Shown here: one piece after another, positions 17,510-25,779 of the stretch
Layout: every line of letters starts with the position of its first letter
Numbering within the stretch: the first letter of the stretch is position 1
NCBI GenBank assembly: GCA_963841885.1
Contig: CAWJEK010000008.1
Location: forward strand, 186,001-250,000
Direction: 5' to 3'
Length of the DNA: 64,000 nucleotides
Source: Bog-756 sp963841885
GTDB lineage: Bacteria; Actinomycetota; Acidimicrobiia; Acidimicrobiales; RAAP-2
Notes under the pieces: model-generated
Database searches by the model: none
The model's input: the letters and a program-made list of their open reading frames with translations, nothing else
What the model was told of the DNA's origin: nothing
Made by a program: the position numbers and the translations under genes

Positions 17510-18037
17510 TCAAAGGTGTCGGGTGCGCCGCCGTTCGGCCGTCTCGACGACTGCGGTGAGGGTCAGGAGTACCCCCGCCAGCATCAACGACGACAGCCCG
17601 AGCGCCCGGGTGACCAGCATGCCGCCGACCGTCGCCTCGACCAGTCCCAGTGCGACCAGGGCCACGGAGATGGCCCGGGCCGTCAGACAGAGCGCGCGGG
17701 GTACGGAACCCCGGAGGTGGCGGGTGAGCGCCGTCGTGACCGGCACCACCCCGACGAGGAAGAGGACCTCGGTGGGCAGACCCGACTCGCTGGGCATCAG
17801 GTGCAGCCAGTGGTAGCCCTCGAAGATGGCCAAGGCCGCGACGAGCACCAGGATCGGCGGGGAGAAGATCGGAGGTCGGTCGTCCGGGGGCCCGTCGGAC
17901 CGGGCGATGCGACTCGGAGTGGCGCGGGGAGCGGCCCCGATCGGTACGCCGGGACGCAGATCGACACGTCGCAGGTCACCGTTCCGGGTGTCCCTGAACG
18001 AACCGACGACCTCGTCGACTTGTCGTACCATCGCCAC
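17510..18037 (-). CDS. Hypothetical membrane protein
   Basis: I do not recognise a family for this 175-residue protein. The first 55 residues are polar and basic. They are followed by about four hydrophobic segments, including PPILVLVAALAIFEGYHW, the region around VLFLVGVVPVTTAL, ARAISVALVALGLVEATV and LSSLMLAGVLLTLTAVV. A basic C-terminus follows. The GTG at 18037 has AAGG five bases upstream, and an ATG two codons in is the alternative. The leader contains two tandem hairpins (listed separately). It lies upstream of, and on the same strand as, the arylsulfatase. Confidence 0.6.
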   Translation of the reverse strand: MAMVRQVDEVVGSFRDTRNGDLRRVDLRPGVPIGAAPRATPSRIARSDGPPDDRPPIFSPPILVLVAALAIFEGYHWLHLMPSESGLPTEVLFLVGVVPVTTALTRHLRGSVPRALCLTARAISVALVALGLVEATVGGMLVTRALGLSSLMLAGVLLTLTAVVETAERRRTRHL

Positions 18038-18067
18038 ATCCGCCTTCCCTCAGGAGGTCAAAGTCCT

Positions 18068-18114
18068 CCCCGACGATCGGGGTGCGGACATCCGGTACTC
18101 GACCGGATGTCCGC
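18068..18114 (-). promoter_or_regulatory. Two tandem hairpins in the leader of the membrane protein gene
   Basis: One hairpin has perfect 12-base arms, GCGGACATCCGG at 18084-18095 and its complement at 18103-18114, around a 7-base loop. Directly beside it CCCCGA (18068-18073) pairs with TCGGGG (18077-18082) around a 3-base loop. On the minus strand both would fall in the 5' leader, 31 to 77 bases before the GTG at 18037. That suits attenuation or an RNA switch, but either could also be a DNA operator. Confidence 0.5.
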
Positions 18115-18213
18115 CGCCCCTCGTCCCCGGATTCCGCCAGGATCCGGGAGGTGAATCCGCCACCCATGTGCAACCAGTCTGCACCTCGGGGTAGCAAAAC
18201 GCAACTCCAAATC

Positions 18214-18227
18214 GCAACACGTGTTGC
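18214..18227. promoter_or_regulatory. 14-base perfect palindrome, candidate operator
   Basis: GCAACAC at 18214-18220 is followed at once by its exact reverse complement GTGTTGC at 18221-18227. The preceding bases carry further GCAA units (near 18194 and 18201), so a clustered operator is possible. It sits between divergent genes and could act on either. I cannot name the binding protein. Confidence 0.5.
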
Positions 18228-18445
18228 TGAAGGGGCCGCGGCCCTCCACCAGGGGCGCAACGATAGTGCGATCCCCGACATCAGACGTCGGACCGGCTCC
18301 GGACCGTTCCGGACGGGTGCGGCCGGTTGCCCGCCACCCGTCCCGACCCGGTCCCAGGCCCGAGGTCCGCTCCGGGTGGGACGAACGGCCCTGGGCGGTC
18401 AATCGCGGGCGCGGGACAATGGTGGACGATCGACGAGGAGGACCG

Positions 18446-19480
18446 GTGCCCGGAAGCGGAATGACAGGTGAGCGATTCGACGTCATGTTCGTCGGTGACG
18501 TCGCGGTCGACCAGTACCTCACCCTGGAGGACGGGTCGGCGACGGTGGAGGTGGGTACGGAGGGCCGACGTCTGGTGCTGCCCTTCGGCGCCAAGGTGTC
18601 GTGTGAGGTGTCCGCCACCGTGGCGGCGGGCGGCAACTCCTCGAACGCGGCCGTCGCCTGTGCCCGGCTCGGGCTGCGCACGGCCCTGGTCGCCTATGTC
18701 GGGGATGACCTCGTCGGGCACGGAGCCGTCACCGCCCTGCGGGGTGAGGGCGTCGACACCGCACTGGTGCGGCTCGATCCGGACGTGCCGACCAATCGCA
18801 ACTTCGTGCTCCGGGTCGGCCACGAGCGGACGATCCTGGTCCACCACGAGCAGCACGACTGCCACTGGCCCCACCTGCGTCCTTCGGAGGTCCCCTCCTG
18901 GCTCTACCTCTCGTCGGTCGGGCGCGACGCCCATGCCTACGAGGCGCAGATCGTGGACTGGCTGGAATCCGAGCCGCGGGTGTCACTGGCCTTCGAGCCC
19001 GGCACGCTCCAGATCGCCCGGGGGCCCAGGGCCCTCGCCCGGCTGTTCCGACGGGCCGAACTGGTGGTGTGCAACCGCGAGGAGGCGGCCGCGCTGACCG
19101 GTGCCCAGCCGGGGGACGACGCGGCCGTGCTGCTCGATCGGATGTTGGACCTCGGTCCCTCCCAGGTGGTGGTGACCGACGGGTCCGCCGGTGCCTTCGG
19201 GACCGACGGCACGTCGAAGTTCGCCGTGCCGGTCTTCCCCGACGACGGTCCGGTCGTCGACCGCACCGGAGCCGGTGACGCCTTCGCCGGCACCCTGGTG
19301 GCGGCCCTGGCCGCCGGACTCCCCCTGGAGCGGGCCATGGCCCGGGCGCCGGTCAACTCCATGCGGGTCGTGCAGCAGGTCGGCTCCCAGGCCGGCCTGC
19401 TCGACGAGGCCACCTTGGAGCTGCTGCTGGCCTCAGCCACCCCGGAGAGCGCGGTCCGGGAGCTCACGCCCGTCTCCTGA
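18446..19480 (+). CDS. PfkB-family carbohydrate kinase
   Basis: A ribokinase-like sugar kinase of 344 residues. N-terminal MFVGDVAVDQYLTLEDG and AAGGNSSNAAVACARLG form the substrate-binding part. The catalytic signature VDRTGAGDAFAGTLVAAL near residue 280 contains the anion-hole Gly residues and the catalytic Asp. The GTG at 18446 follows an AGGAGG at ideal spacing. An ATG five codons later is the alternative. It probably phosphorylates a sugar or nucleoside with ATP in the cytosol. Nothing nearby identifies the substrate. Confidence 0.85.
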   Translation: MPGSGMTGERFDVMFVGDVAVDQYLTLEDGSATVEVGTEGRRLVLPFGAKVSCEVSATVAAGGNSSNAAVACARLGLRTALVAYVGDDLVGHGAVTALRGEGVDTALVRLDPDVPTNRNFVLRVGHERTILVHHEQHDCHWPHLRPSEVPSWLYLSSVGRDAHAYEAQIVDWLESEPRVSLAFEPGTLQIARGPRALARLFRRAELVVCNREEAAALTGAQPGDDAAVLLDRMLDLGPSQVVVTDGSAGAFGTDGTSKFAVPVFPDDGPVVDRTGAGDAFAGTLVAALAAGLPLERAMARAPVNSMRVVQQVGSQAGLLDEATLELLLASATPESAVRELTPVS

Positions 19481-19534
19481 CCGGGGCGCCGGCGAGCGGC
19501 GGGCCACTGCGTCGTGCCCACTACGGTGCGGGCC

Positions 19535-20284
19535 GTGTCGCGCCCGCCCCTGCTCCTGCTCCCTCCCTCCGAGGGGAAGTCCGGCGGCGGCCGCCCGCCC
19601 GGCCGACCCGACGGGTTCGCCGACGAGCTGGCCGGGCCGCGGTCCGCGGTGTTGGCCGAACTCGGCCGGGTCGTCCGCCGGGGTGACACCGGGGTGCGTG
19701 AAGCGGTGTTGGGGGTCCGCGGCGAGCTGTTGGACCGCGCCGTGGCCGCCACGGCCCGCCTGGTGGAGGGCACCGCGCCGGTGCTCCCCGCCTGGCGTCG
19801 CTATTCGGGCGTGGTGTGGGCTGGGCTCGACCCGGCGACCCTGTCCCCGGCCGACCGCCGCCGCATCCTCGTCCCGTCGGGCCTGTACGGGCTGACGACC
19901 GCCGCCGACCCGGTCGCCGACTACCGGTTGAAGCTCCTCGTGTCGCTCGGGCGCCTCGGGCGCCTCTCCACCTACTGGCGGCCGGCGCTGACGGCCGCCG
20001 TGACGTCCCGGGCTCGAGGGCGCGTCGTCTTCGACCTGCTGCCGGCCGAGCACGCCCACGCTCTGGACCTCGCCGCCCTGGCCGACGCCGGCCGGGTGGT
20101 GCGGGCCAGCTTCGTGGACGCCGATGGCCGGCGGGCCGTGGGTCACGAGGCGAAGGCGGCCAAGGGCCGGTTGGCGCGGGCCGTCCTGGACGGGGGGCTG
20201 GAGGCCGCCGACGGGTTCAGGTTCGGGGGTTGGCGGGCCCACCGGGACGGCGACCAGGTGGTCGTCGTGGCTCCGCGGGGCTGA
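19535..20284 (+). CDS. YaaA/UPF0246 family peroxide stress protein
   Basis: A protein of 249 residues beginning SRPPLLLLPPSEGKSGGG, the typical start of the actinobacterial YaaA branch. Later features are LVPSGLYGLTTAADPVADYRL, a TYWRPALTAAV segment, FDLLPAEHAHAL, and VGHEAKAAKGRLARAVL near the C-terminus. Escherichia coli YaaA lowers free iron and DNA damage under peroxide stress. The role here is inferred from the family only. The GTG at 19535 is used, with another in-frame GTG three codons upstream. The gene lies 54 bases after the PfkB kinase on the same strand and could be co-transcribed. Confidence 0.85.
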   Translation: MSRPPLLLLPPSEGKSGGGRPPGRPDGFADELAGPRSAVLAELGRVVRRGDTGVREAVLGVRGELLDRAVAATARLVEGTAPVLPAWRRYSGVVWAGLDPATLSPADRRRILVPSGLYGLTTAADPVADYRLKLLVSLGRLGRLSTYWRPALTAAVTSRARGRVVFDLLPAEHAHALDLAALADAGRVVRASFVDADGRRAVGHEAKAAKGRLARAVLDGGLEAADGFRFGGWRAHRDGDQVVVVAPRG

Positions 20285-20408
20285 CTTCCTGCGGATCCGG
20301 CTTGTTTACGGAATTCATATCTTCCGCTCACGAACGGCTTAGGGATGACCGGTCCAATGGTCGGGTGACGTCGTCACGAAGGTCGTGTCGGCCCGGAGGT
20401 AGGACGAG

Positions 20409-22091
20409 ATGAACGAGCACAGCCACGAGGAGCAGGACGGAGACGAGGGTGCGGCCGAGGACGCCTGGCGCGGCGACGCCGCCGACGTGCCGGTCGTCCC
20501 CGACGCGCCTACCGCGCCGCAGGCTCCGGTCGACCCGCCGCCGGCCGACCCCACGGTGACCCAGCAGCATCCGCTTACCCAGCCGGTGCCGCACGTCCAG
20601 CCTCCGACCGAGGCGCCCTACCCGGGCCAGTCGGTCGTGGTGGCCGGGGACGACCTCTTCCCCGCCGGTGCCCATCCGGCCCCGGGCGCTCCCTGGGCCC
20701 CGACCCCCGCACCCGGCACGTGGGGCGCGGTGCCTGCACCGGGCTGGGGCCCGACCGGACCGGCACCCGCTCCGGCGCCGGGTGGATGGGGCGCCGGGGT
20801 GGGCGGCGGACAGCCGCCTACGACGTGGCCGCCCTCGCCCTACGGGTACTACCCGGCCCCGCCGGCCCCGCCGGCCAAGCCGCGTAGTCACAAGGGACAG
20901 GTGGCCGTGATCGCCAGCCTCGTCGCCGTCGTCGCACTGCTCCTCGGCGCCACCGTCGGGCACGCCACATGGCCGACCGACACCACCGCCGCCTCGGCCC
21001 AGAGCCCGTCCACCGGATCGGGCGGGAGCGGGGGAAGCAGCTTCCCGTTCGGCTCGGGCGAATCGGGCTCGGGCAGCTCCGGTGGCTCGGGTGGATCGAC
21101 CACCGGCGCCGGCGCACCCGCCGACGTGAGTGCCGTGGCCGCCAAGATCTCGCCCGACCTGGTCGACATCAACACCAATCTCAGCTACGAGAGTGAGCAG
21201 GCGGCCGGCACCGGCATCGTCCTCACCTCCAACGGCGAGATCCTGACCAACAACCACGTGATCGACGGTGCCACCAGCATCAGCGTCACCGACGTCGGGA
21301 ACGGCCAGACCTACAAGGCCAACGTGGTCGGCTACGACCGGACCGGAGACGTGGCCGTGGTCCAGCTGGTCGGGGCCTCGGGTCTCAAGACCGCCACCAT
21401 CGCCTCGGCCAAGGTGAGTGTCGGCGACGGGGTGGTCGGCGTGGGCAACGCAGGGGGGACGGGCGGGACGCCCAGTTCGGCCGGCGGCTCGGTCACCGCG
21501 CTCGGGCAGTCCATCACCGCCAGTGACAGCGGCGGTGGCAACTCGGAGAACCTGACCGGTCTCCTCGAGACGAACTGCGACATCCAGCCCGGTGACTCGG
21601 GTGGGGCCCTGGTCGAGTCGGACGGCGACGTCGTCGGCATGGACACGGCCGCCTCCACCGACTCCACGCAGCTCGGCGGCGGAGCCCAGGCGTATGCCAT
21701 CCCGATCGGCACCGCGCTCTCGATCGCCAAGAGCATCGAGGAGGGCAGGGCCAGCTCGACGATCCACATCGGTGCCACCGCATTCCTCGGGGTGCAGGTC
21801 CAGGACTCGTCGAGCAGCGGCTCCGGCTCGTTCCTGCCCGGTTCGAGCGGCACCGCCACGGTGGGCGCGGCGGTGGACGGCACCCTCACCGGCTCGCCCG
21901 GCGCCACCGCCGGCCTGACCCAGGGTGACGTCATCACCGCCCTCAACAACACCGCGGTGAACAACGCCTCCGACCTGTCGGCCGCCCTCGAGCCCTTCCA
22001 TCCCGGCAATGTCATCCACCTCACGTGGACCGACCAGTCCGGGGCGTCCCACACGGCATCGGTCACCCTGGCGGTCGGTCCCCCCGCCTGA
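20409..22091 (+). CDS. Membrane-anchored HtrA/DegP-like trypsin-family serine protease with PDZ domain
   Basis: A 560-residue protein. Residues 1-160 are an acidic, then Pro/Ala/Gly-rich cytoplasmic region. One transmembrane helix lies near 164-184, followed by a Ser/Gly linker to about 235. The protease domain has a complete triad: His283 in TNNHVID, Asp314 in RTGDVAVV and Ser397 in GDSGGALV. A PDZ domain follows at about 470-555. The protease should face the cell exterior and act in envelope protein quality control. The ATG at 20409 has a GGAGG-type site upstream. The conserved architecture matches actinobacterial PepD/HtrA proteins. Confidence 0.93.
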   Translation: MNEHSHEEQDGDEGAAEDAWRGDAADVPVVPDAPTAPQAPVDPPPADPTVTQQHPLTQPVPHVQPPTEAPYPGQSVVVAGDDLFPAGAHPAPGAPWAPTPAPGTWGAVPAPGWGPTGPAPAPAPGGWGAGVGGGQPPTTWPPSPYGYYPAPPAPPAKPRSHKGQVAVIASLVAVVALLLGATVGHATWPTDTTAASAQSPSTGSGGSGGSSFPFGSGESGSGSSGGSGGSTTGAGAPADVSAVAAKISPDLVDINTNLSYESEQAAGTGIVLTSNGEILTNNHVIDGATSISVTDVGNGQTYKANVVGYDRTGDVAVVQLVGASGLKTATIASAKVSVGDGVVGVGNAGGTGGTPSSAGGSVTALGQSITASDSGGGNSENLTGLLETNCDIQPGDSGGALVESDGDVVGMDTAASTDSTQLGGGAQAYAIPIGTALSIAKSIEEGRASSTIHIGATAFLGVQVQDSSSSGSGSFLPGSSGTATVGAAVDGTLTGSPGATAGLTQGDVITALNNTAVNNASDLSAALEPFHPGNVIHLTWTDQSGASHTASVTLAVGPPA

Positions 22092-22120
22092 CCGTCCCCA
22101 CCCGGGCGGCCGGACCCTCA

Positions 22121-22197
22121 GCCGACCGCCCTACCCCGGCCCGACGCCCGGTGAGCCAGCTGCCCTTGGCCACCGGGCGTCGGGCTGCCCGGTCGGC
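22121..22197. terminator. Nested bidirectional hairpin between convergent genes
   Basis: An inner 15-base perfect stem joins 22139-22153 to 22171-22185 (arm CCCGACGCCCGGTG plus one G-C pair) around a 17-base loop. An outer 8-base stem pairs GCCGACCG at 22121 with CGGTCGGC at 22190-22197. It lies between the convergent protease and NTF2-like genes, so it probably terminates both. Confidence 0.7.
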
Positions 22198-22208
22198 CAC
22201 CGGTCGGA

Positions 22209-22733
22209 TCAGGCGAGGATCCTGGGCCAGCCGGTTCCGGCGGGGGAGACGAACATCGTGGTCAGGGTCATCGACCGGTGGAGCCAGATGCCGTCGACCC
22301 GGGCGTAGGCGTCATCCTCGTATCCGCTCATCCACAGCGACGTACCGTCCGGCCGGGTGCAGGGGCTGAGCAGCTCCCACCGACCCGTGGCGTGATCTCC
22401 CTCCACGCGGATCCGCGGTCTCAGGAAGAGATGCCTGGAGAACACCAGGGTGGGTGATGCCAGCCGGGCGGCGATCGCCTCGCGGCCACGGGCCACGCCC
22501 AGGCCCGGCCCGCCGTCCCAGACCCCGTCCTCGGTGAAGAGGGCGGCGGCCCGACCGGCCAGGTCGACGAGCAGATCGGTGCCGACCACCGCCCCGCGCG
22601 AGAACCGTGCGTCGACCAGATGGCCGTACCGGGCCTTCAGGTCGTGGATCGCCAGCACGGACTCCGCCACGTCGAGCCGTCGCTCGAGTCGCTCCACCCG
22701 TCGGGTCAGGTCCCCTGGAGTGTCCCCGGTCAC
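22209..22733 (-). CDS. SnoaL/NTF2-like family protein
   Basis: A protein of 174 residues. An N-terminal amphipathic helix (LTRRVERLERRLDVAESVLAI) is followed by a cone-shaped NTF2-like fold. Typical pieces are HDLKARYGHLVDARF, LFTEDGVWDGGPGLGVARGREAI, RHLFLRPRIRVEGDHATGRW and a final WLHRSMTLTTMFV. Such proteins are small-molecule hydratases, isomerases or hydroxylases, or have no enzyme activity. No function is assigned. The GTG at 22733 overlaps the stop of the upstream methyltransferase gene (GTGA), so the two are co-translated. Confidence 0.75.
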   Translation of the reverse strand: MTGDTPGDLTRRVERLERRLDVAESVLAIHDLKARYGHLVDARFSRGAVVGTDLLVDLAGRAAALFTEDGVWDGGPGLGVARGREAIAARLASPTLVFSRHLFLRPRIRVEGDHATGRWELLSPCTRPDGTSLWMSGYEDDAYARVDGIWLHRSMTLTTMFVSPAGTGWPRILA

Positions 22734-23344
22734 GGTCGCACCGCCACGGCACGGGTCAGGTACGACCAGGCCTTCGGGCCGGCCCCGTAACCCTGGTCGA
22801 TCTCCTCGAGGACGAAGCCGGCATCACCGGCCAGCGCCACGGGGTCCCGGGTGAGGTGACAGCCGTCCGCCATCCGCCGTTGGAGGGGTTCGACCCGGCG
22901 CTGGAACGCCCGCACCCTGGGGTCCGGTGCCAGGCCGTGCTCGAGGAAGTGGAACCGACCACCGGGTCGCAGCACCCGGTGGATCTCCGAAAGGGCGACG
23001 TCGACGTCGGGGATGGTGCAGAGTGCGAACGTGCACAGGGCGGCATCGCAGCTGGCGTCGGCCAGCGGCAAGGACTGTCCGTCGAGCCCGACCTGACGCA
23101 CCGGGACCACCGCCACCCCGAGCCGCTTCCGCGCCAGCCGGAACGCGGTGGCCGACGGTTCCACCGCCAACACCTCCTCCACCTCCCGGGGGTAGTGGGG
23201 GACATTGAATCCGGAGCCGAAGCCGATCTCGACGACACGCCCCCGGAGTCCTTCCGTCGTCTCCGCCCGGAGTCGGGCCAGGCCCTTCGCCCCGCAGGTC
23301 AACGCCACCAGTCGGGGGACGACCTGCTCGCGGTAGAACGGCAC
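22730..23344 (-). CDS. Class I SAM-dependent methyltransferase
   Basis: A methyltransferase of 204 residues. The AdoMet-binding motif I is VVEIGFGSGFNVPHYP near residue 38, the acidic residue of motif II is in VLAVEPS, and LPLADASCDAALCTFALC and RVLRPGGRFHFLEHG follow in the usual order. The sequence is close to UbiE/menG-like and thiol methyltransferase-like proteins. The substrate is unknown. It is the first gene of a two-gene operon with the NTF2-like gene. The GTG at 23344 is the best start. Confidence 0.85.
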   Translation of the reverse strand: MPFYREQVVPRLVALTCGAKGLARLRAETTEGLRGRVVEIGFGSGFNVPHYPREVEEVLAVEPSATAFRLARKRLGVAVVPVRQVGLDGQSLPLADASCDAALCTFALCTIPDVDVALSEIHRVLRPGGRFHFLEHGLAPDPRVRAFQRRVEPLQRRMADGCHLTRDPVALAGDAGFVLEEIDQGYGAGPKAWSYLTRAVAVRP

Positions 23345-23480
23345 GGCGCCCAGGGTAGCGAGCGGGTGACGGGACGACGGGCCCCACCCCCACCGATGTT
23401 GTCATACACTCTGCCAGAACAGGTCCGATACGGAGGAGCGCCCACCAGGCGCCGAGGACGGCGGACGAGGAGTGGTCGAC

Positions 23481-24317
23481 ATGCAGGTAGTGATCCTGGG
23501 CAGCGGCAGTCCGCTGCCGTCCCCCGACCGGGCCGGTCCCTCCACCCTGGTGCGCACGTCGGCCGGTGACCTCCTGTTCGACGCCGGCCGCGGTGTCCTC
23601 CTCCGGTCGGCCGGTGCCTTTTCGGGGCCGGGTGCGTTCCGGGCCGTCTTCCTGACCCACCTCCACAGCGACCACGTCACCGACCTCAACGACGTGATCA
23701 CCACCCGGTGGGCGACCTCCTTCGTCCCGAACCCCCTCACCGTCTACGGGCCTGTCGGCACCGCGGCCCTGGTGGCGGCGACCGAAGCCATGCTCGAGAC
23801 CGACATCGGCTACCGCCTGGCCCACCACGAGGACCTGACCTGGCGCCCGGACACGGCGGCGACCGACGTGGCGCGGGGCGTGGTCCTCGAGGAGGGCGAC
23901 GTCCGGGTCACGGCCGAGCCGACCGACCATGCCCCGGTCCACCCCACCCTGGGGTACCGGGTCGACGACGGCGACCGGTCGGTGGTCATCGCCGGCGACA
24001 CGGTGCCCTGCGAGGGGCTCGACCGGCTGTGTGCCGGTGCCGACACGCTGGTGCACACGGTGGTCCGCCGCGACCAGATCGAGGCGATCGGACTGCCCCG
24101 CCTGCTCGATGTCCTCGACTACCACTCGTCGGTGCAGGATGCCGCCCGGACGGCCGCCCGTGCCGGGATCGGCACCCTGGTCCTGACCCACATGGTGCCA
24201 CCCGTGCAGCCCGGCGCCGAGCAGGAGTGGATCGATCTGGCGCTCGGCGAATTCGACGGGACGGTCGTCCTGTCCGAGGACCTGACGACCATCGAGGTCG
24301 GCCCGGTCGTTCAGTAG
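23481..24317 (+). CDS. MBL-fold metallo-hydrolase, ribonuclease Z-like
   Basis: A metallo-beta-lactamase fold protein of 278 residues. MQVVILGSGSPLPSPDRAGP begins the fold. The zinc motif HLHSDH is at residues 60-65, and further ligand regions are TDHAPVHPTLGY, AGDTVPCEG and LTHMVPP. The arrangement resembles RNase Z and arylsulfatase-type hydrolases, but the long exosite arm of true RNase Z is missing. A tRNA-processing role is therefore not claimed. The ATG at 23481 lies 8 bases after a GAGGAG. A GTG three codons upstream is the alternative. Confidence 0.85.
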   Translation: MQVVILGSGSPLPSPDRAGPSTLVRTSAGDLLFDAGRGVLLRSAGAFSGPGAFRAVFLTHLHSDHVTDLNDVITTRWATSFVPNPLTVYGPVGTAALVAATEAMLETDIGYRLAHHEDLTWRPDTAATDVARGVVLEEGDVRVTAEPTDHAPVHPTLGYRVDDGDRSVVIAGDTVPCEGLDRLCAGADTLVHTVVRRDQIEAIGLPRLLDVLDYHSSVQDAARTAARAGIGTLVLTHMVPPVQPGAEQEWIDLALGEFDGTVVLSEDLTTIEVGPVVQ

Positions 24318-24338
24318 GCTGCGCCCGGTGACACGACG

Positions 24339-24707
24339 ATGAGCCAGGAGAGTGGTGGCCCCGAAGTGACGGAGGATTCGGAGCCCGACGTCCGCTTCAC
24401 GTACGCCAACGAGCGGACCTTCCTGGCCTGGAACCGGACGGCCCTGGCGCTGATCGCCACCGGTGTCGCCGCTACCCAGCTGCTCCCCGAGTTCCACATC
24501 GACGGCGGCCGCCGCATCCTCGGAGTCCCCCTGATCGCCCTCGGCGCGCTGGTGGCGGTCACCAGCTTCCGTCAGTGGCGGCTCAACGAACGGGCGATGC
24601 GCCAGCGGCGTCCGCTGCCGCAGTCCCACATGTCGCTGATCCTCTCCGTGGGGATCGCCGTCATCGCACTCATCTCCATCGTGCTGGTATTCGTGGGGAC
24701 CAAGTAG
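24339..24707 (+). CDS. DUF202/YidH family membrane protein, first copy
   Basis: A small membrane protein of 122 residues. It has the DUF202 signature RFTYANERTFLAWNRTALALIATGVA and three hydrophobic segments, the last near the C-terminus (SLILSVGIAVIALISIVLVFV). Family function is poorly known. Related domains occur in VTC-type polyphosphate proteins, but nothing here ties it to that. It is followed 11 bases later by a second DUF202 gene. Confidence 0.85.
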   Translation: MSQESGGPEVTEDSEPDVRFTYANERTFLAWNRTALALIATGVAATQLLPEFHIDGGRRILGVPLIALGALVAVTSFRQWRLNERAMRQRRPLPQSHMSLILSVGIAVIALISIVLVFVGTK

Positions 24708-24718
24708 GTCGGGCCGGG

Positions 24719-25075
24719 GTGGGGGACGAACGCCCTTCCGGCGAACCCGAGATCGGTGCCCTGGCCGGGGACGAGGGTCTCGCCCCCGAGCGCACCCAGC
24801 TGGCCTGGGGTCGGACCGGACTCGCCCTCCTCGTGGCGATGGGGGTGCTGGCCCGCAAGGTGTGGTCGCTCAGTGGACCCGTCGAGATCACCGCCATCGT
24901 CCTGGTGGGTGTCGGTGGCCTCATCTGGTTGGTGGGCATGCGGCAGTCGCGCGACCTGCACCTGGACATGGAGCCCCACGGGCTCGGCGGTCTCCGGGCC
25001 TTCGGCCTGGTGACGGTCGGCACCGTCGTCTTCGCCGCCGGTGGCCTGGCCTTCGCCCTCGCCGTGAACCACTGA
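24719..25075 (+). CDS. DUF202 family membrane protein, second copy
   Basis: A divergent 118-residue partner of the preceding gene. The signature reads LAPERTQLAWGRTGLALLVAMGVLARK, followed by two more hydrophobic segments (ITAIVLVGVGGLIWLVG and VTVGTVVFAAGGLAFAL). Tandem DUF202 genes of unequal sequence suggest a heteromeric membrane complex, which is inference. The GTG at 24719 was chosen as the nearest in-frame start with no long run upstream. Confidence 0.78.
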   Translation: MGDERPSGEPEIGALAGDEGLAPERTQLAWGRTGLALLVAMGVLARKVWSLSGPVEITAIVLVGVGGLIWLVGMRQSRDLHLDMEPHGLGGLRAFGLVTVGTVVFAAGGLAFALAVNH

Positions 25076-25152
25076 CGGCCGGCGACCTCGGGCCGTTCTC
25101 CTCTAGGAAGCGGTGGCCGGCCCGCCCACCATGGTGTCAGGAGGTGGACATC

Positions 25153-25692
25153 ATGAAGACGGTGGTGATCTTCGAGTCGGTCTACGGCAACACGGAGCTG
25201 GTGGCGAAGGAGCTGGTCACGGTGGCACGGCAGCACGGGGACGCCGACATGGTCCGGGCCGAGGAAGCGGACCGCGGGACGCTCGAAGGAGCGGATCTGG
25301 TGCTGGTCGGCGGACCCACCCACCTGCACGGCATGTCCACCCGGGCGTCCCGCCAGAGCGGACTCCCGGCGCCATCGGGCGATGTCGGCGACCACCAACC
25401 CGGGCCCGACGTGCCCGGGCCGGGGTTGCGCGACTGGTTCCGGACGGTGGGACGTGTCGAGGGGACGTCGGCGGCGGCCTTCGACACCCGGCTGGACGGA
25501 CCGGAGCTGGTGACCGGTAGGGCCTCCATGGGCATCGCCCGGCGGCTCCACCACTTCGGCTTCACGGAGGTCGCGGCGCCGCGCAGTTTCCTGGTGACCC
25601 GGGACAACGAGCTCGTGGCCGGCGAGGCCGAGCGTGCCCGGCAGTGGGCGGAGTCGGTGTTCGGTTCCCTCCTGGCCGACGTGGTGGGCTGA
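25153..25692 (+). CDS. Flavodoxin domain protein
   Basis: A flavodoxin-like protein of 179 residues. The FMN phosphate loop is ESVYGNTELVAKE at residues 8-20 and a second binding stretch is VLVGGPTHLHGMSTR near 51. The middle contains an Arg/Gly/Pro-rich insert, then LVTGRASMGIARRLHHFGF. It probably carries electrons or senses redox through FMN. The ATG at 25153 is preceded by GGAGGTGGACATC. It stands alone, with no obvious reductase neighbour. Confidence 0.82.
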   Translation: MKTVVIFESVYGNTELVAKELVTVARQHGDADMVRAEEADRGTLEGADLVLVGGPTHLHGMSTRASRQSGLPAPSGDVGDHQPGPDVPGPGLRDWFRTVGRVEGTSAAAFDTRLDGPELVTGRASMGIARRLHHFGFTEVAAPRSFLVTRDNELVAGEAERARQWAESVFGSLLADVVG

Positions 25693-25779
25693 CCGCCGCT
25701 CTCCTCGCCGTCGCCCCCTCCCGGCGCGCTACCGTCGGGCGCGGGCCCCGTCCGGGTGCCCGTCGGACGGGGGACGTCA

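Larger units (their letters stand above)
18038..18445 (+). other. Divergent intergenic region with palindromes
   Basis: About 408 bases between a minus-strand membrane protein gene and a plus-strand kinase gene. Long open frames exist, but their composition looks non-coding. The region contains two tandem hairpins next to the membrane gene, a 14-base palindrome at 18214-18227, and several GCAA repeats just before it. It probably holds promoters for both genes and at least one operator. Confidence 0.5.

Noticed and set aside
18082..18471. Plus-strand open frame after the AGGAGG at 18052
   Set aside because: There is no start codon at the right distance, and the frame crosses hairpins and a palindrome with no coding character.
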